DNA of 64,000 nucleotides from Novosphingobium sp. PC22D. GTDB taxonomy: Bacteria; Pseudomonadota; Alphaproteobacteria; Sphingomonadales; Sphingomonadaceae. Every line of letters starts with the position of its first letter. The first letter of the stretch is position 1. This document shows, one piece after another, positions 40,139-48,855 of the stretch. The notes under the pieces are model-generated. The model searched no databases. It was not told the DNA's origin and saw only the letters and a list, made by a program, of their open reading frames with translations. The translations under genes and the position numbers were made by a program. The stretch is taken from positions 310,001 to 374,000 of the forward strand of contig NZ_MWMO01000001.1 of NCBI RefSeq assembly GCF_002556635.1, given 5' to 3'.

Positions 40139-41295
40139 GCGGCGTGTGCATCGTCGGCGTCGGCATTCACAAGTTCGGCCGCACCGAGGAGCTCTCGGGG
40201 CTCGACCAGGGCGTCTTCGCGGTGCGCGAGGCGCTGGCCGATGCCGGCATCGAATGGCCGCAGGTCCAGTTCGCCTACGGCGCCTCCGATGCGGCGGGCA
40301 ATCCCGATACCATGGTCGATCGCCTGGGGCTGACCGGCGTTCAGTTCATCAACGTGCGCAACGGCTGCGCGGCGGGCGGCTCGGCGCTGTTCAGCGCGCA
40401 GATGGCGATTGCGTCGGGGCAGTTCGACATCGGCGTCGCGGTCGGCTTCGATAAGCATCCGCGCGGCGCCTTCAACGCGCTGCCGAGCGAATACAACCTG
40501 CCCGACTGGTACGGCGAGGCGGGCTTCATGGTCACCACCCAGTTCTTCGCCGCGAAGATCATGCGCTACATGGCGCAGTTCGGCATTTCACAGGAGGCGC
40601 TCGGCCGCGTCGCCGAAAAGGCGTTCCGCAACGGGGCGAAGGCGCCCCACGCCTGGCGGCGCACTCCGGTCTCGCTGGAGGAGATCCTCGAGGCGCCGCT
40701 GGTGAGCGATCCCTATACGAAGTACATGTTCTGCTCGCCCGCAGAGGGCGGCGTGGCGCTGGTGCTGGCGAGCGAGAAGAAGGCGCGCGAACTCGGCAAG
40801 CCGATGATCCGGCTGAAGGCCGCGACCATGCGCACGCGTCCGCCGCACTCGTTCGAGGTTTTCGCGCCCTCGATCGACGTCGTCGCCGACGACAGCGGCC
40901 CGCGCGGCACCGCCACGCGGATCGCCTCCGCCGATGCCTTCGCGATGGCCGGAATGGGGCCGGGAGACATCGACGTGGCGCAGCTTCAGGACACCGAGGC
41001 GGGCGCGGAGATCATGCACATGGCCGAGAACGGCTTTTGTGCCCACGGCGAGCAGGAGCAGTGGCTGATCGAGGGGCGCACCGAGATCGGCGGCGCGCTG
41101 CCGGTCAACACAGACGGCGGCTGTCTTGCCTGCGGCGAGCCGATCGGCGCGTCGGGCCTCAGGCAGGTCTACGAGAACGTCGTCCAGCTACGCGGGCATG
41201 GCGGCGAGCGGCAGGTTCCCGGCGATCCCAGGACCGCCTACAGCCACGTCTACGGCGCACCCGGCGTTTCCGCCGTTACGATACTGGAGCGCTAG
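40135..41295 (+). CDS. thiolase family protein (SCP-x/lipid-transfer type)
   Basis: A 386-residue thiolase-fold protein: Val-Gly-Ile-His-Lys-Phe-Gly-Arg start, Asn-Gly-Cys-Ala-Ala-Gly-Gly-Ser-Ala-Leu (nucleophilic-Cys segment), Leu-Pro-Val-Asn-Thr-Asp-Gly-Gly-Cys-Leu-Ala-Cys-Gly-Glu-Pro and Gly-Ala-Ser-Gly-Leu-Arg-Gln. Members with a DUF35 partner catalyse thiolysis or retro-aldol cleavage of branched or polycyclic side-chain CoA esters, as Ltp2 does in steroid catabolism. Translational coupling with the DUF35 gene supports a complex. The exact chemistry here is unknown. Confidence 0.88.
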   Translation: MSGVCIVGVGIHKFGRTEELSGLDQGVFAVREALADAGIEWPQVQFAYGASDAAGNPDTMVDRLGLTGVQFINVRNGCAAGGSALFSAQMAIASGQFDIGVAVGFDKHPRGAFNALPSEYNLPDWYGEAGFMVTTQFFAAKIMRYMAQFGISQEALGRVAEKAFRNGAKAPHAWRRTPVSLEEILEAPLVSDPYTKYMFCSPAEGGVALVLASEKKARELGKPMIRLKAATMRTRPPHSFEVFAPSIDVVADDSGPRGTATRIASADAFAMAGMGPGDIDVAQLQDTEAGAEIMHMAENGFCAHGEQEQWLIEGRTEIGGALPVNTDGGCLACGEPIGASGLRQVYENVVQLRGHGGERQVPGDPRTAYSHVYGAPGVSAVTILER

Positions 41296-42504
41296 ATGGA
41301 TATCGATCTATCCCCCGCGGACGCCGCCTTCCGCGAAGAGGTTCGCGCCTTCCTGCGCGAGCATCTGCCGCAGGCGGTGAAGGACGGCGCGGCGGCGACG
41401 CCCTCGGTCTTCGTCGAGCCCGACATCGGTCAGGCGTGGAACGCGGTGCTCAACGAGAAGGGCTGGCTCGGCTACCAGTGGCCGAAGGAGCACGGCGGTA
41501 CGGGCTGGACGCCGGTGCAGCGCTACCTGTTCGAGAAGGAATGCGCCGCGGCCGGCGCGCCCAATCTCACCGTGCTTGGCCTCAAGCTGCTCGCACCGGT
41601 GCTCTGGACCTTCGGCAGTCCCGAACAGAAGGCCCACTATCTGCCGCGCATCCTCTCGGGCGAGGATTACTGGTGCCAGGGCTTTTCCGAGCCGGGCGCC
41701 GGGTCCGACCTCGCCGGTCTCAAGACACGCGCCGTGCGCACCGATCAGGGCTACGTCGTCAACGGCTCGAAGATCTGGACCACGCACGCCCACCACGCGA
41801 ACATGATGTTCACGCTGGTGCGCACCAACACCGAGGTCAAGAAGCAGGCGGGCATCTCGTTCCTGCTGATCGACCTCGCGTCGCCCGGAGTCTCGGTCCG
41901 CCCGATCCTGACCACGGCGGGCGATCACGAGGTCAACCAGGTGTTCCTCGAAGATGTCGTCGTCCCCGCCGAGAACCTCGTCGGCGAGGAAGGACAGGGC
42001 TGGACCATCGCCAAGTTCCTGCTCGAGAACGAGCGCGGCGGTTCGTGTCACGCGCCCCGGCTGCGCTATGACCTCGACCAGATCATCGGCGCCGCGCGCG
42101 AACAGGGCGACGGCGCCGGGGGCAGGCTTTCGGACCAGACCGACTGGCGCCGGCGGATCGCAGCCGCGCGGCTTTCGCTCGAGGCGTTGGAGATGATCGA
42201 GCTCAAGATCATCTCCGATATCGCCAAGGGCAAGAAGCCCGGCCCGCAAACCTCGCTGACCAAGCTGCTCGCTTCGAACCTGCGCCAGGACATCGACCTG
42301 CTCGCGATCGACCTGCTGGGTCCCGCCGGTCTCCAACTCGAGACGGTGCGCCCGCTCTACGGCCCCGATGCCCCCGAGCCGGTTCATTCCAAGAGCGCGC
42401 AAGTCGCCGCGGCGCGCTATCTCAACAGCCGGGCCTGGACCATTTTCGGCGGGACCAACGAGGTCCAAAAGACGATCATCGCCAAGTCGGTCCTCGGTCT
42501 GTGA
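41296..42504 (+). CDS. acyl-CoA dehydrogenase
   Basis: A 402-residue full-length acyl-CoA dehydrogenase starting directly after the thiolase stop. It has Gly-Trp-Leu-Gly-Tyr-Gln-Trp-Pro-Lys-Glu-His-Gly-Gly-Thr-Gly, Gln-Gly-Phe-Ser-Glu-Pro-Gly-Ala-Gly-Ser-Asp-Leu-Ala (FAD/substrate segment), Gly-Ser-Lys-Ile-Trp-Thr-Thr-His-Ala, and a C-terminal Phe-Gly-Gly-Thr-Asn-Glu-Val-Gln-Lys-Thr-Ile. It introduces a 2,3-double bond into a CoA ester. The Glu-Pro-Gly-Ala-Gly-Ser-Asp form is typical of dehydrogenases for aromatic or polycyclic acids. Confidence 0.92.
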   Translation: MDIDLSPADAAFREEVRAFLREHLPQAVKDGAAATPSVFVEPDIGQAWNAVLNEKGWLGYQWPKEHGGTGWTPVQRYLFEKECAAAGAPNLTVLGLKLLAPVLWTFGSPEQKAHYLPRILSGEDYWCQGFSEPGAGSDLAGLKTRAVRTDQGYVVNGSKIWTTHAHHANMMFTLVRTNTEVKKQAGISFLLIDLASPGVSVRPILTTAGDHEVNQVFLEDVVVPAENLVGEEGQGWTIAKFLLENERGGSCHAPRLRYDLDQIIGAAREQGDGAGGRLSDQTDWRRRIAAARLSLEALEMIELKIISDIAKGKKPGPQTSLTKLLASNLRQDIDLLAIDLLGPAGLQLETVRPLYGPDAPEPVHSKSAQVAAARYLNSRAWTIFGGTNEVQKTIIAKSVLGL

Positions 42505-42553
42505 CGGGCCGCCGGCGAACCAGGCCATACCATCAAAGGGAGAGAGTCCGCCA

Positions 42554-43543
42554 ATGCAGCTCAACCGCGAGGCGCTGACCCGCGCCTACCGCCAGATGAA
42601 GCTCATCCGCGAGTTCGAGGAGCGGCTCCACGAAGAGATCCAGACCGGTGAGATCGCCGGCTTCACCCACCTCTACTGCGGGCAGGAGGCGGTCGCCGTC
42701 GGCGTGTGCGAGCACCTGAGCGAGCGCGACAAGATCGTCTCGACCCATCGCGGTCACGGCCACTGCCTCGCCAAGGGCTGCGACGTCGAGGGCATGATGA
42801 AGGAGATCTGGGGCAGCCAGGAGGGCCTTTGCAACGGCAAGGGCGGCTCGATGCACATCGCCGACATCGACAAGGGCATGCTCGGCGCCAACGGCATCGT
42901 CGGAGCAGGCGCGCCGATTGCGGTGGGCGCGGCGCTCTCCAACAAGATCGACGGGCCCGATGAGAACGGCCGCCTTGCGGTCTCGATCGCCTTTTCGGGC
43001 GACGGCGCCTGCAACCAGGGCACGACATTCGAGGCGATGAACCTCGCGGTCGTCACCAAGGCGCCGGCGATCTTCGTCTTCGAGAACAACCACTATTCCG
43101 AGCACACCGGCGATGCCTACGCGGTCGGCACCAGCAACGACATCGCCAGCCGCGCCGAGGCCTTCGGGATGAAGGTCTGGCGCGCCAGCGGCGTCGACTT
43201 CTTCTCGGTCTACGACTGCATGCGCGAAGTGCTCGAATTCGTGCGCACGCCGGGCAACGGCCCGGCCGCGGTCGAGTTCGACACCGAGCGCTTCTTCGGC
43301 CACTTCGAGGGCGATCCGCAGCGCTATCGCGGCAAGGGCGAACTCGATCGCCTGCGCGCCGAGCGCGACTGCATCAAGATCTTCCGCGCCAGCGTGACCG
43401 GCGCGAAACTGCTCGAGGACGCGGACCTCGACGCGATCGACGCCAATGCGCTCGCCGCGATCGAGAAGGCGGTCGAGGAATCGCGTAAGGCGCCTCGGCC
43501 CACGGCCGAGAACGTCCTCGAAAACGTCTACATCAGCTACTGA
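42554..43543 (+). CDS. 2-oxoacid dehydrogenase E1 component, alpha subunit
   Basis: A 329-residue thiamine-diphosphate enzyme subunit of the pyruvate/acetoin dehydrogenase E1-alpha family. The TPP motif begins Gly149-Asp-Gly-Ala-Cys-Asn-Gln-Gly and ends at Glu-Asn-Asn about 28 residues later. Also visible are Tyr-Cys-Gly-Gln-Glu-Ala-Val-Ala-Val-Gly, Thr-His-Arg-Gly-His-Gly-His, and Gly-Lys-Gly-Gly-Ser-Met-His. GGGAGAG precedes the ATG. With the next two genes it forms an E1-alpha/E1-beta/E2 set that decarboxylates a 2-oxo acid (or cleaves an acyloin) and transfers the acyl group to CoA. The usual substrate of this copy is unknown. Confidence 0.92.
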   Translation: MQLNREALTRAYRQMKLIREFEERLHEEIQTGEIAGFTHLYCGQEAVAVGVCEHLSERDKIVSTHRGHGHCLAKGCDVEGMMKEIWGSQEGLCNGKGGSMHIADIDKGMLGANGIVGAGAPIAVGAALSNKIDGPDENGRLAVSIAFSGDGACNQGTTFEAMNLAVVTKAPAIFVFENNHYSEHTGDAYAVGTSNDIASRAEAFGMKVWRASGVDFFSVYDCMREVLEFVRTPGNGPAAVEFDTERFFGHFEGDPQRYRGKGELDRLRAERDCIKIFRASVTGAKLLEDADLDAIDANALAAIEKAVEESRKAPRPTAENVLENVYISY

Positions 43544-43560
43544 ACGGCGGGAGCGAGACC

Positions 43561-44571
43561 ATGGCAAAACTGATGTACCGCGACGCCATTCGCAACACGA
43601 TCTTCCAGGAAATGCAGCGCGACGAGCGTGTCGTCGTTCTCGGCGAGGACGTCGTGGGCGGCATGGGCACGGCGGGCGGTCCCGAGGCGATCGGCGGCAT
43701 CTGGTCGACCTCGGTCGGCTTGTACGAGGCTTTCGGGCCCGACCGGGTGATCGACACGCCGATCTCGGAAAGCGCGATCATGGGGGCGGCGGGCGGCCTC
43801 GCGCTCGCGGGCAAGCGCCCCGTCGCCGAGATCATGTTCGCCGACTTCCTCGGCGTATGCATGGACCAGCTCTGGAACCAGATCGCCAAGTTCCGCTACA
43901 TGTTCGGCGGCAAGTCGATCTGCCCGGCGGTGATCCGCATGCCGGCCGGCGCCGGCTACAACGCCGCCGCGCAGCACAGCCAGATGATCAGCCAGTTCGT
44001 CACCAACATGCCCGGCCTCAAGGTCGTCATGCCAGCGACGCCCGCCGACGCCTGCGGCCTCTTGCGCCAGGCGATCCGCGACGATGATCCGGTGGTCTTC
44101 CTCGAGCACAAGTTCCTCTACGCGATGAGCGGCGAGGTGCCCGACGATCCGGACTACTGCATCCCGTTCGGCCATGCGCGGCTGGCGCGCGCCGGCGAGG
44201 ACGTGACGATCGTCGCCTCGGGCATGATGGTCGGCTATGCCGAGACCGCCGCCGACGACCTCGCGCATGACGGCATCGGTTGCGACGTGATCGACTTGCG
44301 CACGACCTCGCCGCTCGACGAGGAAGCGATCCTCGATTCGGTCGAGGTGACGGGCCGCCTCGTCATCGTCGACGAGGCGCCGCCGCGCTGCAATCTCGCC
44401 ACCGATATCGCCGCGCTCGTCGCCGGCAAGGCCTTCGCCAGCCTCAAGGCGCCGGTCGAGATGGTCACCGCGCCGCACACGCCCGTGCCGTTCGCGCGCG
44501 AACTCGAAGGCGCCTACCTGCCGAGCCCGGTCAAGGTCGCCGCCGCCGTGCGCAAGACGCTTGCATACTGA
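43561..44571 (+). CDS. 2-oxoacid dehydrogenase E1 component, beta subunit
   Basis: A 336-residue transketolase-C-type E1-beta subunit, 17 bp after E1-alpha. Family features: Glu-Asp-Val-Val-Gly-Gly-Met-Gly, Asp-Thr-Pro-Ile-Ser-Glu-Ser-Ala-Ile-Met-Gly-Ala-Ala-Gly-Gly-Leu-Ala, Asp-Gln-Leu-Trp-Asn-Gln-Ile-Ala-Lys, His-Ser-Gln, and Asp-Leu-Arg-Thr-Thr-Ser-Pro-Leu-Asp. It completes the alpha2-beta2 decarboxylase. Confidence 0.93.
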   Translation: MAKLMYRDAIRNTIFQEMQRDERVVVLGEDVVGGMGTAGGPEAIGGIWSTSVGLYEAFGPDRVIDTPISESAIMGAAGGLALAGKRPVAEIMFADFLGVCMDQLWNQIAKFRYMFGGKSICPAVIRMPAGAGYNAAAQHSQMISQFVTNMPGLKVVMPATPADACGLLRQAIRDDDPVVFLEHKFLYAMSGEVPDDPDYCIPFGHARLARAGEDVTIVASGMMVGYAETAADDLAHDGIGCDVIDLRTTSPLDEEAILDSVEVTGRLVIVDEAPPRCNLATDIAALVAGKAFASLKAPVEMVTAPHTPVPFARELEGAYLPSPVKVAAAVRKTLAY

Positions 44572-44590
44572 TGATGAGGAGGGACGGGGC

Positions 44591-46027
44591 ATGAGCCGCA
44601 TCCGCGCCTTCACGATGCCCAAGTGGGGTATCGAGATGACCGAGGGCACCATCGCCGAGTGGATGGTGAAGGAAGGCGACAGCTTCAAGCGCGGCGATAC
44701 GCTGTGCCTGATCGAGACCGCCAAGATCACCAACGAGGTCGAAGCCGAATACGACGCCACCGTGCGCAGGATCGTGGTTGCCGGTGGCGAGGACGCCGAA
44801 CCGGTCGGCGCGCTGCTCGCGGTGTTCGACGACGGCAGCCATTCCGACGCCGACATCGCGGCCTTCGTCGAGGGTTTCAAGCCCGCCGAGGGCGGTCTCG
44901 CGCAAGGCGCGGGCAAGGCGAAGAAGGAGCCGGAGCCCGAACCCACGATCGCCGCGCCCGCCGAGGTCGAGAAGCGACGCATCAAGATCGACACCAACCG
45001 CCCGATCAGCCCAGAGGCGCTACGGCTCGCCGAGGAGGAGGGCGTCGACATCGCTGCGATCGAGGGATCGGGCCGCAACGGCCGGATCACCCACCAGGAC
45101 GTGGTCAGGGCGTTGCGCGGTCCCGCCTCGCCGCGTCTCCGCGGCACGCTCGCGGTCGAGGAAGACGATCTCGCGGTGCTCGCCTCGCCGCTCGCGCGGC
45201 GGATCGCGGCGATGAACGGCATTGCTCTTGCCGGCGTGACGGGAACCGGCGCGCGCGGGCGCATTTCGAAGGCCGACGTGATAGCGCTGATGCCCGAGCC
45301 GGGCGGCGGCGCGGGGGTCGGCATGCCCGAGTTCCGCCCGGGCGAGAATCGCCCCGAGGTCATACCCTTCGACCGCGTCCGCAAGGTGGTGGCGCAGCGG
45401 CTGAGCGCGGCCAAGCAGGAGATTCCCCACTTCTATCTGCGCACTTCCGCCCGGGTCGACGCGCTGCTCGAGATGCGCAAGACCGCCAACCTCGTGCTCG
45501 GCTGCAAGGCGAGCGTGAACGACTGGCTGGTCAAGGCCTCGGCCATGGCTCTGACGCGGCATCCCGAGGTCAACGTCCAGGTCCACGGCCAGGAGATTCA
45601 CCGCTTCCCCCAAGCCGACGTCTCGATCGCCGTGGCGAGCCCCAAGGGCCTCGTCACGCCTGTGGTGCGCCAGGCGAATCGCATGCGGATCGACCAGCTC
45701 GCGGCGGAAACCCGCCGCCTGATCGATAAGGCGCAAGGCAAGGGCCTCTCGATGGAGGATATGGAAGGCGGCACCTTCTCGGTCTCCAACCTCGGCATGT
45801 TCGGTATCGAGAACTTCGATGCGATCATCAATCCGCCGCAGGGCGCGATCCTCGCGGTGGGCACGGCGGCGCGGGTGCCGGTCGAGACCGAGGGCGGGAT
45901 CGCCTTCGAGACGCGGATTTCCTTCACCCTCTCGGTCGATCACCGCGCCATCGATGGCGCGGCGGGCGCGCAATTCCTCGCCACGCTCAAGGACCTGATC
46001 GAGAACCCCGAAGGGATGTTCGCATGA
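44591..46027 (+). CDS. 2-oxoacid dehydrogenase E2 component (dihydrolipoamide acyltransferase)
   Basis: A 478-residue E2. The single N-terminal lipoyl domain has the lipoylated lysine at Glu-Thr-Ala-Lys45-Ile. Two peripheral-subunit-binding-like segments follow (Ile-Ser-Pro-Glu-Ala-Leu-Arg-Leu-Ala... and Ala-Ser-Pro-Leu-Ala-Arg-Arg-Ile-Ala...Gly-Arg-Ile-Ser-Lys-Ala-Asp-Val). The C-terminal catalytic domain ends with Asp-His-Arg-Ala-Ile-Asp-Gly-Ala-Ala-Gly-Ala. No E3 (dihydrolipoamide dehydrogenase) gene follows, so a housekeeping E3 must serve the complex. The start at 44591 is set by homology; its stop overlaps the next gene (ATGA). Confidence 0.93.
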   Translation: MSRIRAFTMPKWGIEMTEGTIAEWMVKEGDSFKRGDTLCLIETAKITNEVEAEYDATVRRIVVAGGEDAEPVGALLAVFDDGSHSDADIAAFVEGFKPAEGGLAQGAGKAKKEPEPEPTIAAPAEVEKRRIKIDTNRPISPEALRLAEEEGVDIAAIEGSGRNGRITHQDVVRALRGPASPRLRGTLAVEEDDLAVLASPLARRIAAMNGIALAGVTGTGARGRISKADVIALMPEPGGGAGVGMPEFRPGENRPEVIPFDRVRKVVAQRLSAAKQEIPHFYLRTSARVDALLEMRKTANLVLGCKASVNDWLVKASAMALTRHPEVNVQVHGQEIHRFPQADVSIAVASPKGLVTPVVRQANRMRIDQLAAETRRLIDKAQGKGLSMEDMEGGTFSVSNLGMFGIENFDAIINPPQGAILAVGTAARVPVETEGGIAFETRISFTLSVDHRAIDGAAGAQFLATLKDLIENPEGMFA

Positions 46028-46557
46028 CCGTGGGACCGCTCAGGGCGCTCGGCGAGGTGATCCAGCTCGCGTACTATCCGAGCGATTTCGACGCGGCGCT
46101 CAAGTACTGGACCGAGACGGTCGGCGTCGGCCCCTTCTTCGTGCTCAACGACGTCCGGCTTGGCGAGATGAAGTACAAGGGCGAGCCGACCGATGCGGTG
46201 TTCTCGATGGCGATCGGCTACTGGGGTGACATCCAGATCGAGCTGATCAGGACCGACAGCACCGAACCCTCGCTCTACGTCGGCGAATATGCCGTACGCG
46301 ACCGGCTGCATCACGTCTGCGTCTTCGTCGACGACATCGCGGTCGCGCGCAAGGCCTGTGCCGAGGCCGGCGCCGAGGTCATCGTCGAGGGCAAGGTGGG
46401 CGAGGACGGCGCAGTGATCTACGTCGATCCCGGCCAGGGCCCGGGTTTCGTGATCGAATACCTCCAGCCGATGGCGGGCTCGGAAGGGCTGTTCCAGATG
46501 ATGAAGGACGCGGCCGCCGATTGGGCCGGCTCCGATCCGGTGAGAGTGCTTCAATGA
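46024..46557 (+). CDS. VOC family protein (glyoxalase-like)
   Basis: A 177-residue VOC protein similar in layout to the one at 31669: Gln-Leu-Ala-Tyr-Tyr-Pro-Ser-Asp-Phe in place of the first metal His, Ile-Gln-Ile-Glu-Leu-Ile, Leu-His-His-Val-Cys-Val-Phe-Val-Asp-Asp at the second half, and Phe-Val-Ile-Glu-Tyr-Leu at the last ligand. It is translationally coupled to both E2 (4-nt overlap) and the following acyl-CoA dehydrogenase (4-nt overlap), so it belongs to the same catabolic operon. A CoA-ester epimerase role is plausible but unproven. Confidence 0.8.
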   Translation: MTVGPLRALGEVIQLAYYPSDFDAALKYWTETVGVGPFFVLNDVRLGEMKYKGEPTDAVFSMAIGYWGDIQIELIRTDSTEPSLYVGEYAVRDRLHHVCVFVDDIAVARKACAEAGAEVIVEGKVGEDGAVIYVDPGQGPGFVIEYLQPMAGSEGLFQMMKDAAADWAGSDPVRVLQ

Positions 46558-47768
46558 CCGTGCTTCAGACCAATCCCGGGGCGATCTCGGACCATGCCCA
46601 CGCGATGGGCGCGAAGGTCGAGGCCTTCGTACGCGATGTGATCGTGCCCTACGAGAAGGACGCGCGGCGCGATCATCACGGCGCGCCGACCGACGAGCTC
46701 GTCAACGAGATGCGTGCGAAAGCGCGCGAGGCGGGCGTGCTCACGCCTCACATCCGCGAGGACGGCACGCATCTCTCCCAGCGCGAGACCGCCTATGTGC
46801 TGATCAAGTCGGGCCTCTCCCCGCTCGGACCGCTGGCGTGCAACACGTTCGCGCCCGACGAGGGCAACATGTACCTCATCGGCCACGTCGGTTCGCCGGA
46901 GCTGAAGGCGCGCTTCCTCGCGCCGCTGATCTCGGGCGAGGCGCGTTCGGCGTTCTTCATGACCGAGCCCGCCGACTGGGGCGGGGCGGGCTCGGACCCC
47001 TCGATGATGAAGACCACTTGTCGCAAGGACGGCAATCACTGGATCGTCAGCGGCCGCAAGACCTTCATCACCGGCGCGCAGGGGGCGAAAGTCGGCATCG
47101 TCATGGCCGCCTCGGCCGAGGAAGAGACCAAGGGCGGCGCCTGCATGTTCCTCGTCGACCTGCCCGATCCGGCGATCCGCATCGACGAGATTCCCAACAC
47201 GATCGACAACTCGATGCCCGGCGGCCACGCGACGCTCACCATCAACGACCTGCGCATTCCGGCGGACCAGATGCTCGGCCAGCCGGGCGAGGGCTTCAAG
47301 TACGCGCAGGTGCGCCTCTCGCCCGCGCGGCTGTCGCACTGCATGCGCTGGCTGGGCGCCTGCATCCGCGCGCAGGAGATCGCCACCGACTACGCCTGCC
47401 GCCGCGAGGCCTTCGGCAAGGTGCTGATCGACCACGAGGGCGTCGGCTTCATGCTGGCGCAGAACAAGATCCTGATCGAGCAGTGCGAGCTGATGATCGA
47501 CTGGTGCGCCGCGGTGCTCGACACCGGATCGCTGGGCACGGTCGAAAGCTCGATGGCCAAGGTTTCGGTCAGCGAGGCGCTGATGACGATCGCGGACAAC
47601 TGCGTGCAGGTGATGGGCGGCACCGGCGTGACCGACCGGACGGTGGTCGAGCAGGTATTCCGCGAAGTGCGCGCGTTCCGCATCTACGACGGCCCGACCG
47701 AAGTTCACAAATGGTCGCTCGCCAAGAAGATCAAGCGCGGCTGGCGCGAGGCGCAAGCCGGCGAATGA
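46554..47768 (+). CDS. ACAD10/11-like acyl-CoA dehydrogenase
   Basis: A 404-residue acyl-CoA dehydrogenase of the ACAD10/11 type: Cys-Asn-Thr-Phe-Ala-Pro-Asp-Glu-Gly-Asn-Met, Phe-Phe-Met-Thr-Glu-Pro, Gly-Arg-Lys-Thr-Phe-Ile-Thr-Gly-Ala, Arg-Arg-Glu-Ala-Phe-Gly-Lys, Gln-Val-Met-Gly-Gly-Thr-Gly-Val-Thr and Tyr-Asp-Gly-Pro-Thr-Glu-Val-His. In animals this dehydrogenase is fused to an APH-type kinase, and in Pseudomonas levulinate catabolism separate proteins do the same job: 4-hydroxyacyl-CoA is phosphorylated, then converted to 3-hydroxyacyl-CoA. Here the kinase-like gene follows with a 4-nt overlap. An insertion after Met-Thr-Glu-Pro (Ala-Asp-Trp-Gly-Gly-Ala-Gly-Ser-Asp) is a small peculiarity. 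Confidence 0.88.
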   Translation: MTVLQTNPGAISDHAHAMGAKVEAFVRDVIVPYEKDARRDHHGAPTDELVNEMRAKAREAGVLTPHIREDGTHLSQRETAYVLIKSGLSPLGPLACNTFAPDEGNMYLIGHVGSPELKARFLAPLISGEARSAFFMTEPADWGGAGSDPSMMKTTCRKDGNHWIVSGRKTFITGAQGAKVGIVMAASAEEETKGGACMFLVDLPDPAIRIDEIPNTIDNSMPGGHATLTINDLRIPADQMLGQPGEGFKYAQVRLSPARLSHCMRWLGACIRAQEIATDYACRREAFGKVLIDHEGVGFMLAQNKILIEQCELMIDWCAAVLDTGSLGTVESSMAKVSVSEALMTIADNCVQVMGGTGVTDRTVVEQVFREVRAFRIYDGPTEVHKWSLAKKIKRGWREAQAGE

Positions 47769-48829
47769 GCACGGGCGCCGACGTCAACACCGGCACCACG
47801 GCGGTGCGCGCGGGCTTCGGCTTCGACGAGGCCGCGCTCGAAGGCTGGCTGCGCGGCAATGTTGAGGGCTATGCCGGGCCGCTCACGGTCGAACAGTTCA
47901 AGGGTGGCCAGTCGAATCCGACCTACAAGCTGACGACGCCGGGCGCGCGCTATGTGCTGCGCCGCAAGCCGCCGGGCGATCTGCTCAAGGGCGCGCACGC
48001 GGTCGATCGCGAGGCGCGGGTGCTGACCGCGCTGCACGGCGTGGGCTTCCCGGTCGCGAAAGTGCATGGTCTGTGCACCGACGAGGCGGTGATCGGCACA
48101 TGGTTCTACGTGATGGAGATGGTCGAGGGCCGGATCTTCTGGGACGCGACCGTGCCCGGCGTCCCGAATGCCGAGCGCGCGGCGATCTTCGATGCGATGA
48201 ATGCCACGATCGCGCAGCTTCACGCGTTCGATCCGGAGGCGATCGGGCTGGGCGACTACGGCAAGCCGGGCAATTACTTCGCGCGGCAGGTCGGGCGCTG
48301 GTCGCGGCAGTACCGCGAGGACGAGGCGGCGGGGCGTGACGCCAACATGGACCGGCTGATCGACTGGCTCGAGGCGGAGATGCCCGAGGACGATGGCCAG
48401 GCGAGCGTGATCCATGGCGACTTCCGCATCGACAACATGATCTTCGCGCCCCACGGGCCGCGCGTTCTGGCGGTGCTCGACTGGGAGCTTTCGACGCTCG
48501 GCCATCCGGGCGCCGACTTCGCCTATCATGCGATGATGTACCGCATGCCGCCGCACATCGTCGCGGGGCTGGGCGGCGCGGATATCGCCGCGCTCGGCAT
48601 CCCGAGCGAGGATGACTACCTCGCGGCCTATTGCCGCCGGCGCGGCCTGCCCGGCATGCCGGACTACGGCTATTACATGGCGTTCAACTTCTTCCGCCTC
48701 GCCGCGATCTTCCATGGCATCAAGGGCCGCGTGATCCGCGGCACCGCCGCCAGCGCTCAGGCGAAAGAACGCGCCGAAATGGTTCCCGAACTCATGGCGC
48801 TGGCCTGGCGGCAGGCCGAGAGGGCCTGA
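47765..48829 (+). CDS. APH-fold phosphotransferase, ACAD10/11 kinase-domain type
   Basis: A 354-residue aminoglycoside-phosphotransferase-fold kinase. Seen: Phe-Lys-Gly-Gly-Gln-Ser-Asn-Pro-Thr-Tyr (nucleotide loop), Tyr-Val-Leu-Arg-Arg-Lys-Pro-Pro-Gly (ATP-binding Lys region), catalytic loop Val-Ile-His-Gly-Asp-Phe-Arg-Ile-Asp-Asn-Met, and Val-Leu-Asp-Trp-Glu-Leu-Ser-Thr-Leu-Gly-His-Pro, the metal-binding Asp. The long-form motifs Lys-Gly-Gly-Gln-Ser-Asn-Pro-Thr and Asp-Trp-Glu-Leu-Ser-Thr-Leu-Gly are those of the ACAD10/11 kinase domain, not of antibiotic-resistance enzymes. Likely substrate: a 4-hydroxyacyl-CoA of this pathway. It is the last gene of the long operon. Confidence 0.88.
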   Translation: MSTGADVNTGTTAVRAGFGFDEAALEGWLRGNVEGYAGPLTVEQFKGGQSNPTYKLTTPGARYVLRRKPPGDLLKGAHAVDREARVLTALHGVGFPVAKVHGLCTDEAVIGTWFYVMEMVEGRIFWDATVPGVPNAERAAIFDAMNATIAQLHAFDPEAIGLGDYGKPGNYFARQVGRWSRQYREDEAAGRDANMDRLIDWLEAEMPEDDGQASVIHGDFRIDNMIFAPHGPRVLAVLDWELSTLGHPGADFAYHAMMYRMPPHIVAGLGGADIAALGIPSEDDYLAAYCRRRGLPGMPDYGYYMAFNFFRLAAIFHGIKGRVIRGTAASAQAKERAEMVPELMALAWRQAERA

Positions 48830-48855
48830 GCCGGACGCCCGGCCCGACCGCACGC

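Noticed and set aside
47765..48829. Aminoglycoside resistance gene
   Set aside because: The APH fold is present, but the motifs and the coupling to an ACAD10/11-type dehydrogenase indicate the acyl-CoA-related kinase branch.
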